Positions 58,769 to 64,000 of a DNA stretch of 64,000 bases are shown here, in pieces. The position numbers were made by a program, and so were the translations under genes. The stretch lies in contig JARWIR010000024.1 of assembly GCA_029959085.1 (NCBI GenBank), positions 14,496,296-14,560,295 of the forward strand, written 5' to 3'. Below the pieces are notes generated by a model, which ran no database searches, was not told the DNA's origin, and saw only the letters and a list, made by a program, of their open reading frames with translations. Every line of letters begins with the position of its first letter. The stretch's first letter is position 1. The DNA comes from Nemophila menziesii. Its lineage: Eukaryota > Streptophyta > Magnoliopsida > Boraginales > Hydrophyllaceae.

Positions 58769-59515
58769 AAGAAAGAGATTGTAGGAGTCTCAAGAAAAGT
58801 AGAGAAGGAGTTACCAATAAAGCTCAAAGATCCATGAAGCTTTAATCTTCCTATACAAATAAATGGTACGCTCAAGGTGAAAGCTATGTGTGATGTGGGT
58901 TTAGGTGTGAACCTTATTCCAAAGTCCGTGTTCGAGAGACTTGGACTTCAGAAATCAGAGAAAGCTCCAGTAAAGTTGTAGTTTGCTGACAACTCAGTTA
59001 CCAAGACATGGGGAATAGTGGAGAACGTACACGCCCGATCAGGTAATATCACCATCCCTACTGACTTTGTTATACTTGATTTCGATGCAGATAAGCAGGT
59101 TCCAATTATACTTGGAAGGCCTTTCATGGCCACAAGCCAGAGCATAACCAGCTTCCAGGAAGGGACAATCACCCTTCATGCTAAAAATGTATCTGAGACA
59201 TTCTATGTCTGGGGTAAGAAACCAAGGAAGTCAGATCCCACCGTTCCTATCATCCACAACCTTTCACATCACGAAGTCCCTAAAGAAAAGATCCACACAA
59301 ATCCTGTGGATACTGAGCCAAAGATTGAGTTTGGGGTCGGCCATGAAGTTATATGGAAAGCGCACAAACCAGAGAATAGGCCACGAGGTCACCAAGACTC
59401 GTGGATGGGACCATTTGTAGTCACTAAAGTTGTTTCAGCTAAAGTGATAGAGATCAGGCCCAAGAGGGGCATTAGACAGAGATTAGTAGACGTTCATAGC
59501 CTTGCTCGTTGTTAG
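58769..59515 (+). pseudogene. Element E protease joined directly to integrase C-terminus
   Basis: Aspartic protease text: LPIKLKDP, then CDVGLGVNLIPKSVFERLGL (active-site Asp kept, but the usual DLGAS is DVGLG), FADNSVTK, then IILGRPFMATSQSI. Two stops occur before 59018; from there the frame is open to 59515. About 60 residues after the protease it becomes an integrase C-terminal-like module (VGHEVIWKAHKP, DSWMGPFVVTKV, RQRLVDVHSLARC). RT, RNase H and integrase core are absent, and the join keeps the frame. Confidence 0.75.
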
Positions 59516-59570
59516 GGAGGCTATATTCGCAAATCTTAATAGAGGTAGCGCGTATAACTTTAAAAGACGT

Positions 59571-59600
59571 TAAATAAAAGTGATGTATGGGAGACAACCC
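59571..59600 (+). promoter_or_regulatory. Shared post-ORF non-coding motif (E)
   Basis: AAGACGTTAAATAAAAGTG, then TATGGGAGACAACCC. Same place and core as in A, B and C. Confidence 0.55.
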
Positions 59601-59764
59601 GCAATTTTTTTATGTTTTTTATGCTTTTATATTTTTAATTCATGTTTAGTTTAGTTGTTTTTAGTTGATATTGCATATTTGAGAAAGTTATTAGTGTTTT
59701 TGATGTTCAGGTATTAAAGAAATCGAGTTAGGGAGGAAAAATAATTTTTTTCGCCTATTCTGAC

Positions 59765-60003
59765 CTGCTCGTCGGTAAGCCGGCCATACGACCGGTAAGC
59801 TGGCTGGTCAAAAAGAGTGCCCACGGGTTCACGAATCAGGTTTTTTGCCGAGAGGTGGATTTTCAAAAAATTGCTCATCGGGTACCCGGTCACACCACCG
59901 GTATACCGGTCAGACAAAAACATGTGCCCATGGGTCTACGAATCAGGTTTTATGCCGAGGCGAGTCTTATCGAAAAGTTGCTCACCAGGTAGCCGGTCCG
60001 CGC
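59765..60003. repeat. Palindrome block of element E
   Basis: Words are CCGGTAAGC, AAGCCGGCC, GGTACCCGGTC, CCGGTATACCGG (a 12-bp palindrome near 59898) and AGCCGGTCCG. Two linkers are near-copies: GGGTTCACGAATCAGG / TTTTTTGCCGAG at 59823-59851 and GGGTCTACGAATCAGG / TTTTATGCCGAG at about 59930-59958. TTTTTTGCCGAG recurs on the element strand of the A block. Confidence 0.75.
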
Positions 60004-60485
60004 CGTTGGAGAGAGAAAATTTCGAGTTTTTTTGGTTATAAAGAAGAGGAAGGCTAGTCTATTACGAATTTTTCAATCCTTAAACCTCTCTTTCTTCTCC
60101 AAACCTCTCCCAGCTCCATTGAAGCTTCATCAAACCTTTCACAAACATCAAAACACTACCCAATCACCATAAAAACACATCAAATCTTTTCTCCACATCA
60201 TTACAAAGAAGATTCAACCACCCAAATCTTACCAAAACACATTGAATCCAAGAATCAAATGCCTAAATTTTAAAAATGCATCCTACAATTTCTTATATCC
60301 ATACCAATCCATCAAGAATCCATCTCACCCATATAGAGATTCATCATCAAAATGCCTTTCCTAACCCAAATAAATCCTGTTCAACCAATAATTAAGAGTT
60401 TCAAATTTCAAGAGTGGTTAAAGCTTTGAGTTGGAGGTTAATTGAGATAACTAAGAGAACAAAGACATTAGCTACTGTGAGGGAG

Positions 60486-61656
60486 ATGAAGAAAAGCAAG
60501 GTATTGGGTTCTATTAAGAAGAAATCAAGTGAGAAAATTTCTAGTTCCAACACAATGGGTAAAATAAGTCATGAAAAGAGAGATCATCTAGCTGTGTATA
60601 ATTCAATGAGCAAAAAGGTTCCACTTTTCGTAAAGAAGACAACACAACCTCTACAATCCAAAGGTCCTACACCCGAAGAGAAAGAGAAAGCTTCAAAGGC
60701 CTTGATAGCTTCTGCAAAGAAACAATTACATGAACTACTTTTTGCTTATGAGAGAGTATTTGAAGAAGAAGCTGGTAAAGGAGAGTACAAGAGATTCTTG
60801 GATATTGGTGAAAGATTGGGTTGGTCTAAGCTCATGGAAAGACGTTCTGATTTATGTCATGAATTAGTTTCCGAATTCTATTTAGACCTCTTTAGCCGAG
60901 ATAGTGAAGGTCGTGTTCCAGTTAGAGGAAAAGTAGTTCCTTTTACAGTTGAAGAGATTAGAAACCACTTCCAGTTTAAGAAATTTGTTGAACCATGCAA
61001 GTATAGGGAAGCGGTGGATAGAAAGAGAATATTCGATTGGAATTTACTTTTTGAGCATGTCTTAGATAAGGAGAAAGTGCAATCACATAAGGTAAATTAA
61101 AGGCACCTTGGCCTTACAAATATCTCCAACCGGATGCTAGAATTTGGCACAATTTCCTTACCCCTAACGTATTTGGAAACACAAGAATTTTGGACGTAAG
61201 TAAAAAGAACGCTATCTTGTTGAATTGTATTTTGAGGAGAGAAGAAGTGGATGCAGCACAGTTGATCTTTCAGGAGGTGATGCGATTTTTGGTCTCTCCT
61301 ATCTCGTTATTTAATGTGAAACATCCTACTATATCACGTGTCTTGTTCGGAAAGCGAATGTGATTTTGGGTGAAGAAGAGAAACTAGAGTTTAAAATGAG
61401 TAACAATATTGATAATGCTTGGATCATGAAAGTTTTGAGAGGAGCGGAAATTACACAAGTCTCAAAGGAAGAAAGGGAGTATAGTTGGCAAGAGAAGATG
61501 GACGAGTGTTTAAATAAAGTCGAAGTAGCTCAAACTTCCTTAGCCGAAGATGTGGCACAAATCAAAGCCAATCAAGTGCACATCATGACACTCCTTGAGC
61601 AATTAAAGAAAGATCCAGCAAATCCTATCTTGGATGTCAATAATGCGAGGCAATAG
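60486..61656 (+). pseudogene. Element E ORF2: plant transposon-type protein, frameshifted
   Basis: Starts at ATG 60486 (GTG at 60414 in frame upstream). The N-terminus is Lys-rich. The central part reads HELVSEFYLDLFSRDSEGRV, then PVRGKVVPFTVEEIRNHF. It is open to 61100, where one base lost relative to D causes a stop after QSHKVN. In the next frame it continues APWPYKYLQ, RIWHNFLTPNVFGNT and RREEVDAAQLIFQEV. After another shift, from about 61375, comes a coiled-coil end (ECLNKVEVAQTSLAEDVAQI) to a stop at 61656. The central motifs resemble the Pfam family called putative plant transposon protein (from memory). Function unknown. Confidence 0.65.
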
Positions 61657-61740
61657 CCTCGAGAGTATGTTCTCTTTCTTCCTTACCATTTCTGTAAATG
61701 CTTTATCTTCTAATTTTAATTTATTTTTCTAGTCTTTTTC

Positions 61741-61789
61741 GAGTCGTGGGGACACGACTCATTTTTGAGTTGGGGGTGTGGGGATTCGT
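61741..61789 (+). promoter_or_regulatory. Internal hairpin plus polypurine-like tract, element E
   Basis: GAGTCGTG-GGGA-CACGACTC (61741-61760), a perfect 8-bp stem, then TTTTTGAGTTGGGGGTGTGG, which looks like a second polypurine tract. The decayed equivalent in D is at 10297-10341. A further tract lies at 62325-62344. Confidence 0.6.
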
Positions 61790-62344
61790 TGTCTCTCATC
61801 TCCATTTTTCTGTTTTTAGGTAGAAATTAAATTTTTTGATACATGGTAATTAGATGTAGAGTGTGTTTAATAGCTTGAAAGCATAAGCTCAGTAAGTTAA
61901 TGATAGAAAGTAGTATGTTTATGAGCTATTTTATTTTGTATGCTTTGAGTATTAGCAGGAAAACACACATTGATAGTAAAGAAAGGATTAGTAAGCAATG
62001 CGATAGAAAGTATGTTCGATAGCAGGGAGCCATGAGTGGTTTGTAGGCCGTGAGATCCAAGCTAGTTGATAAAACCATTTGATGAACGTTCTAAAGGTAA
62101 GAGAATGACGAAATTGCATAGTTTAGAAAGTGATTAAGGCGATTCTTTCATAAGCCCCTTGTTGCCTTTTAGCTTGCTGTCCAAATATATTTTATATCCT
62201 TCTCAGCCCCTTCTATCCTTTCTAAAGCCTTTTTATTAGTCGCATTATAAGTCATATCCCTTTATATTATAGGACTTTTCCATATGACCCTCACTCGAAT
62301 CGCGATGCATAGACATTTGTTTTAGAGCTTGAGTTTTGGGTGGT

Positions 62345-63932
62345 TGGTGGTCCTTTGTGTGTTCTAAATAAATGCAATAAATAATCGAACCACAACCGCA
62401 AGTGTACGGTTGTCCCAAGTAGTATAACTGATAAAACAGATTCGTTCCAAGGACGGAATGGTTGACTACAATGCTTATCAATTAATGAATAATTGCACTT
62501 ATGAAAGCAAATAAATGTTTATAAGAGTTGTTTGTTTGGTTTTATAGTTCCTAAGATATTTAAAGACTAATATGAAAATGCAATCAAATAACTAAACGCA
62601 AGTAAATAAATGTAAAACGCAAATATGAGAAGATAGCACTTGAGAAAGCAAGGGATCCTCCGAATTCTATTTCATAACCTATTCTGTTTAAGGGTTAGAT
62701 TGGTCAATTACAATGGTCGGGAATCTAAATTCCTTATACCCCCGTCAGGGTGGACTATAAGGCAATCCTAGAGTGTCACTAGTCCCGTCAGGGTAAATAT
62801 GATCCACTTTTAGATGTTTAAGTTTATTACCGCATAGGCCCTAAAATTAGCTAAGTTCGTCAGAATCAATAGCTTCTATTTTAGATTGAATAAATGGTTC
62901 TGTACCTAAACCCTCCGTCAGGATGATCCACACGCCACATATGTGGAATAGCCTAGATACTAACACCTGTTCTTAGTTAGCTACTCTAAAAACAGTAAAT
63001 ATTCGCAATTTATCGAAAAGAGTAAAAGCCCCAATCTAATTTAATTTAACAGAAACCCAAATTCTGGACAAATCATTTAACAGAATTGGGATTCACCCAT
63101 AAAGCATTCTCAAGCACTAATAAATGTTTAGCTCATGCTAATTAAAACAAAAACTAAATTAAAAATAATAAAATTCATATTGTTTACAGAAAGAAAATAC
63201 AGAGAAACCTAATTTCGGAATTGGGTTGGCTGCGAATTGGAGATAAAGACCGTCTCCAGCTCTTGGCTTCTTCTTTTCCTTGTTTCTGCTTCTTCTCCGG
63301 ACACTCTCTTCTAAGGATGATTTTGATTTGAAGAATAAATTGAGAGGTAAGAAATACTGAGGTCAAAATCTCCTTTTATAAGGTTAAAAACGGATTAGGG
63401 CTTGGACCTAATAATAAAACACTAATTAAATGTCCAAGCCCAATTTCTAAGCCCAAAATCCCGTAACTGCTGATACACCTTCACTAAAACGGCTTTTCCC
63501 GATGCGTTACAACTCCGATTGACCTCATTCCAGTTGCTAAAGTTCCGTAACTCGATAAGGAATGATTTCTCTTCAAAGGTCAACAGCTAAATCATCGCTT
63601 GAGCATCTCGAAATCAGAAATCTATGGCCTGGAAAATGGATTTTCAGCTCTAAAAATAATATCTTCGGGATTTCTTTTCAAGTCTTGACTCTATCTCTTG
63701 ATCTTTGACTTTCTCCTCGGATTCCTCTTCTAGCTAACATCTAAAACCTGTAAAATCTTCACTAAAAATACCAATATTACGCGCAAAAGCTTAATAAATA
63801 AAAAATGCTAGAATTAAAAGAGGAAAATCATATTATTGCATATTTAGTCCAAAAGTCTATCGAATTGATTAAATAAACACCAAAAATGATGTCTCCTAAG
63901 GGTCGAAAATACGAACAATTAAGGAGACATCA
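62345..63932 (-). mobile_element. 3' LTR of element F (1588 bp), B family
   Basis: Begins TGGTGGTCC and ends GGAGACATCA on the plus strand, inserted at the 3' end of E. Very similar to the B LTRs with several small differences, including CCGTCAGG repeats (62740-62930). Target bases before it are GTGGT; the other end lies outside the window. Confidence 0.9.
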
Positions 63933-64000
63933 AGACCCCCAACTCAAACCTTTGTCGTCCCGACAAAGCAAAACAAAACAAAACAAGGGGTAGAAGTGAA
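63933..64000 (-). mobile_element. Start of element F internal region
   Basis: Contains the complement of the terminal polypurine tract (GACCCCCAACTC) and the hairpin CTTTGTCG-TCC-CGACAAAG at 63950-63968. The rest lies beyond the window. Confidence 0.85.

Larger units (their letters stand above)
55390..62344 (+). mobile_element. Element E: Athila-like element, 5' LTR truncated, 3' end cut by element F
   Basis: Plus strand: LTR remnant (55390-56569), tRNA-Asp primer site, gag, protease fused to the integrase C-terminus, shared post-ORF motif, palindrome block, ORF2, two internal polypurine-like tracts. It ends at 62344 where an element-F LTR begins. It has the most complete coding set of the family here but lacks RT, RNase H and the integrase core. 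Confidence 0.85.

Overview
The window is nuclear DNA of a flowering plant, most likely a eudicot. It is AT-rich and holds one intron-bearing plant gene, a sucrose/H+ symporter. Almost everything else recognisable is LTR retrotransposon of the Athila type (Ty3/gypsy; primer site complementary to tRNA-Asp) or Copia type (primer site for initiator tRNA-Met), with one MULE-like DNA element and one LINE relic. No rRNA, CRISPR or bacterial-style operon is present. The species cannot be named from the sequence alone.

Layout. 1-8247: rearranged Athila-like pieces: LTR J (836 bp, cut by the window edge), a 139-bp LTR tail joined out of place, element C (minus strand, 5' LTR at 5361-7166), and a truncated plus-strand LTR K. 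8248-13275: 5'-truncated element D with an intact 3' LTR. 13380-14880: LINE relic. 15500-19990: copy 1 of a duplicated segment, carrying solo LTR H (TSD GTCCA), itself interrupted by solo LTR I. 20147-21795: MULE-like element with a 9-bp TSD and a 117-bp tandem array. 22653-24159: solo LTR G (TSD GTCTC). 25821-27720: the sucrose transporter, minus strand, six coding exons, 499 codons plus stop. 28585-50745: copy 2 of the duplicated segment, expanded by a solo LTR (28902-29587) and a Copia element (30157-50106). Two Athila-like elements sit inside the Copia element: B (32467-39629, TSD AAGCA, in integrase) and A (41405-49404, exactly 8000 bp, TSD GCGAT, in RNase H). 51740-52200: relic of a Ty3/gypsy RNase H. 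55390-62344: element E (gag, a protease joined to the integrase C-terminus, and a second ORF). 62345-64000: start of element F.

How the parts relate. Elements A to F share an architecture although their sequences and coding content differ. Each LTR opens with TGATGTCTCC, repeated inverted about 36 bp later. The primer site is that of tRNA-Asp. None that can be read end to end encodes reverse transcriptase or an integrase core, so they look non-autonomous. After the first ORF comes a shared non-coding motif (GGGAGACAACCC), then a GC-rich, palindrome-dense block specific to each family, then a short coiled-coil ORF or a larger ORF2, and several copies of a polypurine-like tract (TGAGTTTGGGGT). 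A hairpin with a GGA loop, whose stem changes in a compensating way between families, lies just before the terminal polypurine tract. The palindrome block, the covarying hairpin and the repeated polypurine tracts are the best candidates here for an undescribed mechanism; they may serve reverse transcription, packaging or trans-mobilisation.

The transporter gene appears intact despite dense transposon insertion on both sides. All transposon ORFs carry stops or frameshifts except a few short ones.
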